Shown here piece by piece: positions 1 through 11,177 of a stretch of DNA of 64,000 nt. Source of the stretch: Echinarachnius parma (lineage: Eukaryota; Echinodermata; Echinoidea; Clypeasteroida; Echinarachniidae); contig JBAMJV010007218.1 of NCBI GenBank assembly GCA_037951105.1, forward strand, positions 36,992-100,991, written 5' to 3'. The position numbers and the translations under genes were made by a program. Under the pieces are notes generated by a model, which did not search any database, was not told the origin of the DNA, and saw only the letters and a program-made list of their open reading frames with translations. Position 1 is the first letter of the stretch. Each line of letters opens with the position of its first letter.

Positions 1-218
1 GTGTTGTGGTCCTCATGTGACATCATGACCCGATGGGCACGTACTACACGTGCGCGCTCCGCTATAAATAACTGAATACTTGTAGATGCGCATCTACTAC
101 AAGTATTCAGACAATGGTTTGAATAGGTGCTATTGAAGTGCATTAATGCATATCATTGACCGAGGTCCGTACAAACGTAATAATGGCGGCCTCCAGTGTT
201 TGCGTAAATAGTGGTAAA
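1..218. other. No gene seen; one hairpin
   Basis: I see no coding signal here. A near-perfect inverted repeat at about 72-110 (arms begin CTGAATACTTGTAG) could fold as a short hairpin. It may belong to the edge of another element cut by the window. Confidence 0.4.
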
Positions 219-1623
219 GGGCAATTCCACGATAACACCGGGACACTTTCAGAACACATTTTCGCTTTCCAAATGTAAATAACAAACTAAGTGTAAAGAA
301 TGAGAACAATCTTTTATTGTATATCTTTGACTGTTATCACAAGCAACTTTGAAAAAAAAAATTTAATACAAAATGTTCATTTATTAATGAGTTACGCATC
401 ATTAATTACTACTGTAACACCGGGACGGGAAAAGGACATGCTTTTTTAAACACTTTACATACTGGCAAAACTCTGTGAAGTTAGTGAACATTTTGAAACT
501 TGGCTATATGGATTTGGTTTAGTAGAGACTCAATAATAATAAGTAGGTGTTATTTGGAAAAAAAAATCTATCATGAAGATAATTATGAACTAGCATATAA
601 AAAATTGTACCGTAACACCGTGACCGTAACACCGGGACCTCTGAAAGGGCATGTACAAAGTCTATGGAAAATCAGGTTGCCTTACTATACTGGCAAAACT
701 CTGTGAAGTTAGTGAATATTCTGGAAAGTGGCTATATTGGTTTGGTTTAGTAGAGACTCAATAATAATAATTGGGTGTTATTTGTAAAAAAAATCTATTA
801 ATATCAAGATAATTATGAACTAGAGTATACAAAATTGTACCGTAACACCGCGACTGTAATGTACAAAGTCTATGGAAAATCGGGTTGTCTTTACTAAAAA
901 CTAAAAACATTTTAAATTTTACTTCAGGTAGTAGATCATGCAAAAATTTAGTATATGTATGCATCAAGCTACCACCCCAACATGACAGAAACTAGCTGGT
1001 CACTTTAGTATGCAGTGATTCTTTATGCTCCCTGCACTATTGCAATGTAAGTCCCGGTGTTACAGTCCCGGTGTTACAGTGACTGTAACACCGGGACCAA
1101 TATTCAACAATTTTTAATTAATTTATTAAATGTCCAATTATCAATTGAATACTTGTTTATGGTAGATATGTGTGGTCATGATTTGGGCAATTTAACTTTT
1201 TTTTTTTGTGTTTGTAATTTTCGCACAATGCAAAAAATATCCGTTTTTACCGTAACACTGGGACAATTTTCTTTATCATAAATGAATTGTTCATTGGAGC
1301 GCATCACAATGAAAAAATTAATTTCAATGATTTTTTTTATTACATTCAACCTTAAACCTCTGAGAAAATATTATAAGTTTTTACCTCCTGTCTTACTTGC
1401 TCTTGCTACATTGATTTATTTTCAACACGTTTTCCAGACATTTGGGTGAAAATTAATTATTCATATTTTATGCGCATATTTTAATATGTTCCTGATGTAT
1501 ATTTCTATTTTAAAGGTCAGACTTTAAAAATTCAGTTCTTTAGCTTTATTTGATACCAAAATTGATACTATCTGACCATTTTGAAAATTTGGAGGTCATG
1601 TCCACTTGATCGTGGAATTGCCC
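219..1623. mobile_element. Non-autonomous TIR element with GTAACACCGGGAC motif array
   Basis: A perfect 15-bp inverted repeat, GGGCAATTCCACGAT at the left and its reverse complement at the right, bounds about 1.4 kb. TAAA lies outside each end and could be a target duplication. Inside, the motif GTAACACCGGGAC or a close variant occurs about nine times in both orientations (near 231, 413, 611, 625, 841, 1051, 1065, 1085 and 1251). A stretch of about 220 bp is directly duplicated (about 440-650 and 660-870). No transposase is visible. Subterminal motif arrays of this kind commonly bind transposase; that role is inferred. The superfamily is not clear. Confidence 0.65.
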
Positions 1624-2933
1624 TAAAGCCGATAGTTTTCACATTTTTCTTCCAAAGCAGAAATCTGAGTCGGAGTAATGTTACATATAATTACGATGTA
1701 TAAAGTAGTATTAACTCTTTTCTTGAGTTGCATTGCCCTTTAATGTACGTGGAAGGAATGGACAAAATCCATACAATTTGTCTAAAATTCATGTTTTTTA
1801 TCAAATTGAAGGGAGAAAATATGTGTTACATGTAGGTATCACTAACACCATTGACTATACCCCTTTTGATATGTCATCAAGTAATTTGTCTTTAAAATGG
1901 TATAAAATGGACAAAATAGCGTAAAACTTTGAACAAATTGATCAAAAAGTGCTTGGTCTAATAATTGTTTCCAAGGCTGTAGGTCCGCAGCCCTATTCCT
2001 TATATTGTGAGATGCCTGAATGAGAATACCAATTAGATACCTTAAAATCCCCATGTACATATATATTGATGCATGTAATACACTAGACACACGTATGTAC
2101 CATTATAATATACTGGTTTGATTGTTATATCTGTTCACGCACATACATGTAATTCTGATCTTTATTATGATGCTTCCTTTGTGTGAGGCAATTGTGTCAA
2201 CCCAAAAAATACACGGGGGCAAAGAGCGATTCGCCCCCGATACCTTTAAAATCGCCCCCGTGAGCCACGGCATGGGGGCGAAAAAAAAAAGAAAAAGAAA
2301 AAGAAAAAAAAGCGCCAGAAACGTACCAAACATGGCATAATCAGATAGATCACATCATGATAATCATTTATTAGACCCTTGAGCAGTGAAAACGATGTAA
2401 AAAAAAAAAGAGCCCCCGTGAGCCCCAAAATAGCCCTCGTGAATAATTTCACGAGGGTGTTTTTTTTCCCTCCAAATTTTCAAAATCGCCCTCGTGAAAA
2501 AAAAAGTATTTTTTTGTTGAATTGTGTATAATACTGTTTTGTATGAAGTACATAACGGGCAATTATACTTTGATGGTAATAATGCATTCATTCACCCCTA
2601 CGAATTGTATTGGATAATTGATTTGGACAATCATAAGTAATTGGTTACTAGTACAGCGAGATACAGTGATATGTAATTGTACATTTAGTACTTTTGACAT
2701 TTAGTAAGTGTTGATTAGTATAAGCTATAATTGCAATTTACACTCCAATTTTATATTGTTCATAGAACTGAGACACTTTTTTTTTAATTCATTTGAATTC
2801 GCATTTGTGTGTACAAGTTTCAATTTATGGGTAACATCATTATATCCATAATCCATGTAATTGAAAAAAGTTAGTTAAGCCATTGAATGCAATAAATTAT
2901 GAGTCATACATATACAATTTGTATTTGTATAAC
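1624..2933. other. Gene-free stretch with a CGCCCCCGTGA-type repeat
   Basis: No supported coding exon. Between about 2205 and 2505 the words CGCCCCCGTGA and CCCTCGTGA recur in both orientations, separated by A or T runs, which looks like a degraded repeat element. The rest is AT-rich sequence without recognised features. Confidence 0.35.
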
Positions 2934-3810
2934 TCTTTAGCTTGCTTAGTAAGTGTTATATTAGTTATAATGATTTTAAATTTTACCTGGAAATATTAAA
3001 TTTGCATATGAATCGAGTTAATACACGATGCCTTAATATTATATTATTAGCTTTTGTTATTACTCATTTTATGTATCCATATATAAAACAACAATATTAC
3101 TTACCGTCGTTGGTTAGTATAATTTGTCATTACGTTTCACTAAGTTAGCCGTGATCTCCACCACGGTGGAAATCAACTCAACCATTTTAATAGCTTTCGT
3201 CAACATTCCATGCCCTGTTAACTGCCCCCCCCCCCCCCCCCCGTGACCTAGTGGTATTATAGAGATAATCTCCTCCGGTTACACGCAGTAAACCGATAAG
3301 AACGGTGTAATCGGTGATAAAATTCTACTAGAGACACGAATCTCTCAACCTCTCCTCAGGCCTGAGAAGCGGATATTTTCTAACTTGGGTGAAACGTAAT
3401 AATGGCTAATTCATTATGCTATTCATTTGTGATTATTATGTCTTTCTCTAATTATTAATATTCAGATCTCCTTTATACCTTGTGAGTCGTTCAAGTTATT
3501 TGATTTGTAAATATCGCTGCACATGACACTGTAATGATTCATATTTTATGTAGTATACAACCTTGAAAATTAATTTTTACTTCCATGCATTGCAGCTGGT
3601 TTATGTAATGTTCGTAAATCTTTAACTAGCCCAGTAAATGTTATAGCAATCATAATGATTTAAATGTTATCTTAAAATATAAAACTTTCATTAGGAAATA
3701 TAAATTGATATATGATCCCTATTGACTTTTGTAATCACTTAATTGATTAATCGATATATAAAACAACCATTTTATTTACTGTCTTTCGTTAGTATTCATG
3801 CCTAATTCGT
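2934..3810. repeat. Diverged direct duplication in intron
   Basis: About 200 bp at 2934-3140 recur in diverged form at about 3615-3800; both copies share blocks such as ATATAAAACAAC and the following TTAGTAT. A C18 homopolymer (3225-3242) lies between them. This is probably intron or upstream sequence of the LRR gene. No exon is seen. Confidence 0.45.
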
Positions 3811-3982
3811 GATACTATTTGGGTATATTATGATTTATTTCTCTAATTATTGTATAACATATTAACGTTTCTTTATACCTCGTGAGTTCATTAATGTTAT
3901 TTTCATGTTTTGTAAATATAGTTGCAAATGACACTGCAATTCAGCTTGTAGCTGTGAATGTGACATTTTGTTGAATAAATAC

Positions 3983-3983
<1 letters not shown>

Positions 3984-4014
<31 letters not shown>
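3984..4014. repeat. (ATT)n microsatellite
   Basis: About ten uninterrupted ATT units lie roughly 100 bp before the first LRR exon, in the intron. Confidence 0.9.
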
Positions 4015-4016
<2 letters not shown>

Positions 4017-4120
4017 ACCAATGATGACCATGCATATAACACATAAAGTTACGGACATGTTTAGTATGGAAATGTGATATTTGTTATTTAACAACCTTGT
4101 ATTGTCATTATTTATCATAG

Positions 4121-4282
4121 GTTGAACATCTGGAACTGCGGGGCTTGACTCTTAGCCAATCAGCAAGCAGGGATGTAGCAACATGGCTGTACTTGTCCAA
4201 CTTGACACACCTCTGGCTGGACGAGGTACATCTAGCTGATGAGTTCTTTGCCACGGTATCTGCTCATGCTTCAGCAATCAAG
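4121..4282 (+). CDS. LRR exon 1 of an NLR-like gene (internal exon)
   Basis: The exon encodes 54 residues that carry two leucine-rich repeats. It opens VEHLELRGLTL and continues with a WLYLSNLTHLWL repeat, the LxxLxLxxxxL pattern of ribonuclease-inhibitor-like LRRs found in NLR receptors. Borders are clean: an acceptor ending TTATCATAG and a donor AAG|GTAACT, both in phase 0, so the exon is a symmetric 0/0 module. It is clearly homologous to the exons at 5914 and 8295, and the flanking intron sequence (TATGGAAATGTGATAT before, GTAACTTTGTG after) is duplicated with it. The LRRs would form the ligand-sensing or autoinhibitory C-terminal solenoid. The upstream NACHT exon is not in the window, so membership of the NLR family is inferred. 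Confidence 0.75.
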
Positions 4283-5059
4283 GTAACTTTGTGATTAAGG
4301 CATTATCTGCTCGAACATGTTGTGTCTATATATTAATTCAGCATAATTGTTAATGAATCTGCACATTGACAGCAGATTCAACAAATTTAACTCTGCCGGG
4401 AATAAACATGGGTATATACTAGCTGTACCATGTCTAAATTAGCCTGAGCCTTACCTATTGTATTTTTTTCATTTATTAAGATTTCCACAAATTATATTCG
4501 TAACGTACAAATCAATTAACATTGTAATATGAACATCTAATGTATACAAAATGAAATTTACCTAATAATTGAACATAGTAATTGAAGTTATAGAATTCAG
4601 AGTATACAGAAAGTATTTATAAATCAATTTAGAGTATGTCTTGTTTATATTTGAAATTTGTAAAAAAAATCTTATGTGGGGGAACCTACATAAAAGCAGA
4701 TGCTTGTGGGGGTAGGTCCCCAGAAAATAAATCAGCACACATACACACAAACACATGTGTACTCATTTACTCCACGCACGCAAGTACACCTGGACAAGCG
4801 TGCGTGCACACACCAACACACAACAGAAGGAAAAGAAAAGAGAAGAACACCGACAAGACCGTCATAAAGACAGTATTATACATGAATTATGGGGATACCA
4901 GCAGCTGCGAGAGAAAACATAACAAAAGTGGAAGTAAAGACGAGACAGAGACAAAAAAAAATGTACCTGTTCATCAACCATGCCAAGCAGTATAAATCAA
5001 TGTTACTATTATTAATTTGTGCTGTCACCAGAGTACTGTGAAAATAATTTGTATTTCAA
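4283..5059. other. Intron, no feature recognised
   Basis: This is intron of the LRR gene. It holds an open frame of 119 codons (4636-4995) rich in CA-type dinucleotide runs, with no recognisable domain. I treat that frame as chance. Confidence 0.4.
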
Positions 5060-5495
5060 CTAACGTTTAAATGTATGAAATCCAAGAGTTTGTTGTAATT
5101 CAATATTTAAAGAATTCCAAAGTTTGGGGCCATTATAAATGAAAGTATTTTGCAATATTCGTAGTCTAGTTTTTGGTATATGATACATGTCACTTTGTCT
5201 AGTTGAGTATTGTATTTCTTTATTTTTCTTAAATAAAGACTCTAAAACGTCAGGCAAATCACAATTATATTTATTTAATGCATCAAAGATCCTAAATTCA
5301 TTAAATATAAGTCATCAATTTTAAGAATATTACTTTTTTTTTAAAAGGATCGGCGTGGGTACGTAAATTACAACCATAAATGCTTCTTAAAATTCTCTTC
5401 TGAGTTCTTAATATTTTATCAATATTTATCCTATTTGAGCTTCCCCATGCAAGTATTCCATAGCTTAAGGGGCCCAGTGGGATATTATTTGCCAT
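5060..5495 (-). mobile_element. 3' remnant of a CR1/jockey-type LINE
   Basis: Two open pieces on the minus strand belong to one decayed reverse-transcriptase C-terminus. The first contains YGILAWGSSN, then DKILRTQKRILRSIYG. The second contains TRLRILQNTFIYNGPKLWNS. The order YGxxxWG, QKRxxRxI and GPxLWNSL is what is seen in the C-terminal part of CR1/jockey-group LINE polyproteins. The pieces are in different frames, separated by about 40 bp. The RT catalytic part is absent, so this is a dead, 5'-truncated copy in the LRR gene intron. Confidence 0.65.
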
Positions 5496-5913
5496 TTTCG
5501 CGCACTTTCACGGAATCATGAATATCTTTCAAACTATTGAAGCTACCCCCTACAAACCATATACTGCTGGAAAGCTGAGAATGTGAGGAATCCAACAAAG
5601 TAAACGGTTAGACAATAGCCTAATAGGACTTAAAATAAGAGCTCAAAAGGCAAATATATTGAAAAAATAAAAAATAAAAAATAATTGACATGCCATCATT
5701 CAAATCGCATCTTCTAAAAATTGTAGGGGTATACATCTTTGTTAATGTAAACATAGAAACTACAGTGATAGACGAACAAACTAATGGTGGCTTTTTCTAA
5801 TATTCATCCATCTTCCTAGTGAAATCAAAATTTCAAAAAAAATCAGAAATGGGACACATAACATAACATATTTTTTTTTTCATATCATAGGTATCATAGG
5901 TATCATATCATAG

Positions 5914-7255
5914 GTAGAACATATGGAACCATAGGCGCCGGAAGTGGGGGGGGGGGGGGCAGGGGGGCGGCCGCCCCCCCCCCCCCTCCCCCCAATCCAA
6001 AAAGTGGGGGGGCAAAACGCAATTTTGCCCCCCAAAAAGCCCCCCCCCCCCCCGTCCAAAAAAAAAAAAGAGTGGGAAAGACACAATCAAATGTATGAGC
6101 TTACGTTTAAAAACTGTTTATATTTCCATTTTCAATTTTCGCTGCGCGCTTCGCGCGCGAACAGATTATCTCAGTTTGTTGTAAACATCTGATGAGAGCA
6201 TAGACATTTTATTATTTTTTTGTTTAACTCGGATTCTAAATTTCCTTCACAGGTATGGCATGCAGTGCACCAAATTGCACCATTTCAAGTATATAAATGC
6301 AAACCCTCCCCCTCTGGATCTGCCCAAGACCTCGGTCGCTTCGCTCCCTCGGGATTCATTATTGGCTCATATTGGCTCATTATTGGATCATACATGTGCC
6401 ATATGGTGTATGTTGGAACTGTGTATGACACTAAATACAATATTTATGTGTGAGTTTGGGTGCATATTTATTGGTGCGTCAATTATTTGTTTACTTCGTG
6501 AAAAATATATCAAATCATAACACGCTTTCCCAGATACAGTTAATCTTAAGCCCGAATTTCCTATCTATAGATATGCACCAGATTGCACAATTTCAAGTCC
6601 ATAAATGATAAATCTTTCTTAACGTGGGAGGGGGATACCCCCTCCCAAACCCTTCCCCTCCCTCCCTGCCCCAGCCCTCAGGCGCTTCGCTCCCTCGGGA
6701 CTCATTATTGGCTGTGTGTTGTTAGATCATACATAATGTTGCATAATTATGGCTTATGAGTTGTTGTGTGTGTGTTTTGGGGTACATATTTATTAGTGTG
6801 TCAATTTTTTTTGTCTACGTGAAAAATATATTAAAACTTCCTGGTCGATCAAATCATATCACGCTTTCCCAAATAAAATCCGAATTTCCTATCTAGGTAT
6901 GCACCAGATTGAACAATTTCAAGTTCAAAAATGCAAAAGCTCCCTACCGTGGGGGGGGGGGGGGGAAACCCCTCTCCCACACCCTCCCCCCGCTCAGTCG
7001 CTTCGCTCCCTCGCAATGTCTCACTCTCACATCTGGCTCAAAGTTGGCAATCCAGAGTGTGGTTGGGCATGAGCCCTTACACACACACAAATTGTGAGCC
7101 CCCTTGGGGTTTTGCCCTCCCCCCCCCCCCCCCAATCCAAAACTGCTTCCGGCGCGCCTTTCTGGAACTGTGGGGCTTGACTCTTAGCCAATCAGCAAGC
7201 AGGGATGTAGCAACATGGCTGTCATTTTCAAACTTGACACACCTTAAGCTGGATG
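5914..7255 (+). pseudogene. LRR exon 2, split by a hAT-like element and lost at its 3' end
   Basis: The exon begins after an ATCATAG acceptor as GTAGAACATATGGAAC, matching the start of LRR exon 1 (GTTGAACATCTGGAAC). The reading is then interrupted by 1,231 bp of transposon and resumes at 7161 as CTGGAACTGTGGGGC, continuing through SQSASRDVATWLSFSNL in the same frame as the intact exons. Near codon 36 it runs into a (GAT)n tract and the expected end and GTAACT donor are gone. The exon therefore cannot work as it stands. Because it was a phase-0/0 exon, skipping it would leave the gene's frame intact, so the gene need not be dead. Confidence 0.7.
5930..7160. mobile_element. hAT-like non-autonomous element inside LRR exon 2
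   Basis: The element starts CATAGGCGCCGGAAG and ends CTTCCGGCGCGCCTT, an imperfect inverted repeat. It is flanked by an 8-bp target duplication with one mismatch (TATGGAAC left, TCTGGAAC right), the hAT hallmark, and the duplicated bases are those of the host exon. Inside are long G and C runs, a hairpin word CGCTGCGCGCTTCGCGCG, and three copies of a module opening GCACCAGATTGCAC and including GTCGCTTCGCTCCCTCG. No transposase is seen. Sister copies lie at about 29455-31714 and 43004-44955, with a fragment at about 9125-9800. Confidence 0.75.
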
Positions 7256-7425
7256 ATGATGCTGATGATGATGATGATGATGATGATCATCATCATCATC
7301 ATTATCATCCTTTTCATCAGCATCAACATCATCATAACCATTATCATTCTCATCGACGTCATCATCCTCATCATCAAGAACATCATTTTCATCACCGTTG
7401 TTGTGTTGCTCAGTATACAGTTACT
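7256..7425. repeat. GAT/CAT trinucleotide tract
   Basis: A (GAT)n run turns into a (CAT)n run, so the tract is partly self-complementary, and decays rightward into an imperfect ATC-rich tail. It has replaced the end of LRR exon 2. Translations give runs of Asp, His, Met or Ile, which are not evidence of coding. Confidence 0.85.
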
Positions 7426-7861
7426 CATCTGCTCGGATGACGTGACGTCATTGAAGCATAACTATGAGTGTGTGCTATCTTTAACTCTGTTGTTCACGCA
7501 AGTTAGCAATTTTGTCGTAATTTGCTAAAGATTGTATCAAAGTATACCACCACATTTCAGGTAATTTTATTGTTTAAATAGTGGATATTATTGGTCATGT
7601 TCTTATCTATTTTTGTAGAGAGCAAATATGTAGAAAATAATGAATTAATATCATATAGTATAGTTTTACTAGATTGGCCTATGGTGCTTTTCACGATAAA
7701 CGTATATTATATATTGCATACGTCGTGACGTAATGGATTTTGAGGATTGTTCCATTACTCTTTGATGAGTCATGTTTTAAATAATTCAAATATGGGACAA
7801 GTTAAAGGTTTAAAATGTTGTATTAGTATGGTTATCTAAAATCATGATTTGAATTATCAAA

Positions 7862-8038
7862 GTAGTGCATTTTGTCAGTAAAGCTTTCTTTTAAGGCCTC
7901 ATAGACAATATTCAAATCATATAATCCGCATGTAAATGACAGAATGGTGTACCGTGTCTTAACTATTGGGTGTGAAGTTAGGATAGAAGCATTTTCTCCA
8001 ATATTTATATGTTGACTAGAAGGGTCTATACTCGTAAT
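7862..8038 (+). repeat. 177-bp direct repeat, left copy
   Basis: This segment is nearly identical to 8647-8823. The two copies bracket LRR exon 3 and its intron borders. They point to a local duplication, or to a repeat that could recombine and delete the exon between them. Confidence 0.85.
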
Positions 8039-8294
8039 TAATAGAGCTCAATTATTTGAAGAGAAAAGAGGGTCTGTGCGTTTTTATTTGTTCACATACT
8101 AAAATATGATGTGGCATTATCTAATGTGCACCTGACTTCCAATCATTGGATCCCTGGTTAGAAACCACTTCTGTCCTACAAGTCATTCATCTGTACTGCT
8201 CTTTGCCAGGAGTATGCATGGGTACTAACTTCCATACATCCTATGGAAATGTGATATTGGATATAACAACCGTGTGTTGTCATTCTTATCATAG

Positions 8295-8456
8295 ATTGAA
8301 CATCTGGACCTGAGGTCCTTGACTCTGAGCAAATCAGCATCCAGAGATGTAGCAACATGGCTGTCATTGTCCAACTTGACATACCTTGAGCTGGCCGGTG
8401 TACATCTAGATGATGACTTCTTTGCATTGGTATCTGCTCATGCAGCGGAAATCAAG
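8295..8456 (+). CDS. LRR exon 3 of the NLR-like gene
   Basis: Fifty-four codons open IEHLDLRSLTLSKSASRD and continue into WLSLSNLTYLEL, the same two-LRR module as exon 1 and of exactly the same length. The acceptor is CTTATCATAG and the donor AAG|GTAACTTTG, both phase 0. About 50 bp of the preceding intron also match the sequence before exon 1, so exon and border were duplicated together. Substitutions are spread along the exon and no stop occurs, which fits a functional copy. It joins in frame with exon 1 upstream and with exon 4 downstream. Confidence 0.78.
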
Positions 8457-8580
8457 GTAACTTTGTGTTAGCCCATCAATGTATAAGTTATAGGTAGCAT
8501 GTTACTAAATCAATTAGGCACAATCTACATTCTCCCTATGGCCTGTTGGCATAAATGCATCAAAGTGGTATAATATTGCC

Positions 8581-8640
8581 CAGGGGCGTAGACAACGGGG
8601 GGGGGGGGGGGGGGGGTGAGGGGGATGCATCCCCCCTCCC
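8581..8640. mobile_element. Possible hAT-like terminus with G-run
   Basis: The sequence CAGGGGCGTAGACAACGG leads into a G20-class homopolymer and a G/C-rich hairpin. It resembles the CAGTGGCGTAGC-type hAT end at 43004. No matching second end was found nearby, so it may be a solo remnant. Confidence 0.4.
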
Positions 8641-8646
8641 ATCAAG

Positions 8647-8823
8647 GTAGTGCATTTTGCCAGTAAAGCTTTCTTTTAAGGCCTCATAGACAATATTCAA
8701 ATCATATAATCCGCATGTAAATGACAGAATGGTGTACCGTGTCTTAACTATTGGGTGTGAAGTTAGGATAGAAGCATTTTCTCCAATATTTGTATGTTGA
8801 CTAGAAGGGTCTATACTCGTAAT
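8647..8823 (+). repeat. 177-bp direct repeat, right copy
   Basis: This is the partner of 7862-8038; see that entry. Confidence 0.85.
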
Positions 8824-9124
8824 AAGGGAGTTCGTAGTTAGCCCATGGAGCGACGGACGTAATCGGGTTTTCGGAAGATTGTACCAAATTTGAGGCTTTA
8901 CGCGTACGTTTACGGCACAGCCTGTGACGCACGCATTAAAGTACAGGAGCTCTATGCAGAATTTCCGCGTGCGTGCGTGAATTCTCCTTGTGTTTCGTTA
9001 CGTTTGAAAGACCTGACAAAAAAAGACTCGCCTTAATCCTAAAATATTTCAAATTGAATGAATATAACCATTCATTTAAATTTTTAAACTTGAAGCAGGC
9101 TAAATAAAAAAAATTTACATCCAC

Positions 9125-9800
9125 GTTTTCGCTGCGCGCTTTTCGCGCGAACAGATTATCTCAGTTTGTTATGTAACTTGTGTATGATCTGGGGTGAGTA
9201 CTTTTTCTCTACCGGGCATGTAGTTCCCGTGTGCCTACATCGGCATTGCCCTGGCTTGTTGTGTGACGTGCACCAAATTGCACCATTTCAGGTATATAAA
9301 TGCAACATATTAACCGTTATCCCCCTCCCACCCCCCCTCCCCCATATGGCTCTGCCCCTCAGTCATGGCTATATGCTATGTTGTTGGATAATAGGTAATG
9401 TGGCATATGGTTTATGTTGGACCTGTGTATGAAAAAAAAAATTGGAGTACATATTCAGTGTGTCAATTATTTGTTTTCTTCGTGAAAAATATATTGAAAA
9501 ATTCTGGTTGATCAAGTCATATCATGCTTACACAAATGCAGTCAATCTTACTCCCGAATTTCCTATCTAGGTATGCACCAGATTGCTCAATTTCAAGTCC
9601 AAAAATGCAAAAGCTCCGTACCACACCCTCCCCCCAAATCATAACACCCTCTCCTAGGTACAGTCAATCTTACTCCCGAATTTCCTATCTAGGTTTGCAC
9701 CAGATTGCACAGTTTCAAGTCCAAGTGCGGTTGGGTCCAAGTGCAGAGCCCCTGCACAAACAAATCGTGAGCCCCCTTAGGTCTTTGCCCAATTTTGCCC
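9125..9800 (+). mobile_element. Fragment of the GCACCAGATTGCAC hAT-like family
   Basis: It shares the word GCTGCGCGCTTTTCGCGCG, then ACAGATTATCTCAGTTTGTT, with the element inside LRR exon 2, followed by three copies of the GCACCA(A/G)ATTGCAC module. Terminal repeats are not visible, so it is a partial copy within the intron. Confidence 0.6.
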
Positions 9801-9943
9801 CAATTCCCTCGGTCTCGAAACATTTTTCATGTTTTTCATGTCACTACTACTCCATATACATTTATAATGTTTAATTAACAAATATGGGTAATATCAACAA
9901 ATTACAGTGCTGTTCGATCTGATTTTTGTGTGTGTGTTACATT

Positions 9944-10012
9944 CATCCCCATCCGTCAACTGGAAACTGTTCAGACGTTTTGTAAAAGAGGGACAGTACC
10001 TTTAATGCAGTT
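9944..10012 (-). mobile_element. Short fragment of the AAAGGGACAGTCCCT MITE
   Basis: The sequence reads ACTGTTCAGACGTTTTGTAA then AGAGGGACAGTACC, the reverse complement of the left end of the MITE found in every death-domain unit (for example at 44969). It shows that this MITE family is dispersed and not specific to the tandem units. Confidence 0.6.
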
Positions 10013-10103
10013 TTATTTGATTTTTTTTTTTTAGCTACCATTGAGAATTTGGACCTTACTGTTTACACAAACCTTTGTTATTGAACCTTTTTTTAACCCA
10101 CAG

Positions 10104-10277
10104 ATCCAGTCATTGAAATTGAATAACATGTTTCTGAGCTACCAATCATCAAGAGACTTTGCTACAGCTATCTGTCTGATGTCTGACCTCATTAAGCTGG
10201 ACATGATATGTGATGGTCTCACTGTCCGCATCCACAGAGTCTTCATTAAGACATTAAAACAGAAAGCAGACTCTATG
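10104..10277 (+). CDS. LRR exon 4, divergent, of the NLR-like gene
   Basis: The exon encodes 58 residues. IQSLKLNNMFL is followed by SSRDFATAICLMSDLIKLDM, which aligns with the SASRDVATWLSLSNLTHLKL core of the other LRR exons but is clearly more diverged. The acceptor is strong (TTTTTTTAACCCACAG). The donor ATG|GTACATG is weaker. Entry and exit are both phase 0, so it joins exon 3 to the next exon in frame. It would add the last LRR pair before the C-terminal cap. If the donor is not used, the frame runs on for 28 more codons and stops. Confidence 0.68.
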
Positions 10278-11177
10278 GTACATGTATGGCAGTCATTTTT
10301 TGTCAAAAATGTATTTCTTCTTTGTTTTGGTGATCTCATAATCGAATGCTTGTCATTAAAGTAAAATTTACCTGAAGCTAATGTGGAATACACATGTAAT
10401 TATATATACAGTACTTTTTTAATTGGTTAAACATTAATGTAAATCATACAATGTACATAAACGGAAATCTGGGACATTGTTAAATTGTTGGATGTACGCC
10501 TGATTGATATTTGAAACTACCTAATATGTCATGAATGACAACATATCTTGTATATGTGTGCATGGATACGTATGGCATGTTGCTATGAATTCATGTTGTA
10601 AGTTCGGTACACACTAAAAGAGACAACCTAGAGTCGGGGCATTTGAGCAAAACAGTACCACAAATTGCCTTTGACAACCTACATTTATGAGTAGTGCACA
10701 GTTGGAGCAATGGAATAGGGACTCAATGACATATAAGCATTATATAATGCCAAAATTATGAAGAGGAATATGAAGATCATTCTTTTACAGATTATTGAAA
10801 AAAATCATCCTGACCGAGCTGTTTGCCTCTTTCAAAAAAGTTTGCTTCATTGTTGCATTGTGTTCATAATGTAGGACAGCATAATCTTAAATAGTTTTGA
10901 TATTCCCATTTCACTGCTAGCATAGAAATTAGCAGGGGTGTCTGATTTGAAGCAAATCTGAATTCAGGATCAATCTTATGGCAGGGCGTTGATTTCTTCT
11001 CGCCATTGGGGGATGATACGTCATTTTGACCATCTCTGTCATGTCTGCCGAGGGAGCGAAGCGACAACCCAATGCAGCAGCCTGCCCGGGTTTTATAACT
11101 GATGGGGGGGGGGGGGGGGGGGGGGGGGTAGGGGGCCAAAAAGCTTTTAATGTAGCTGTTTAGAAATTGAAAGATTA
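10278..11177. other. Intron, nothing recognised except G25 run
   Basis: No exon or complete element is seen. A 25-base G homopolymer lies at 11104-11128, preceded by GAGGGAGCGAAGCGAC, the reverse complement of part of the hAT-like module, so a short fragment of that family is present. Confidence 0.4.

Noticed and set aside
3355..3400. CTGAGAA with a downstream GAAAC, considered as a hammerhead ribozyme core
   Set aside because: The core requires CTGANGA; the sixth base does not fit and the stems do not pair.
7228..7528. Asp/His, Met or Ile-rich frames
   Set aside because: Translations of a GAT/CAT microsatellite.
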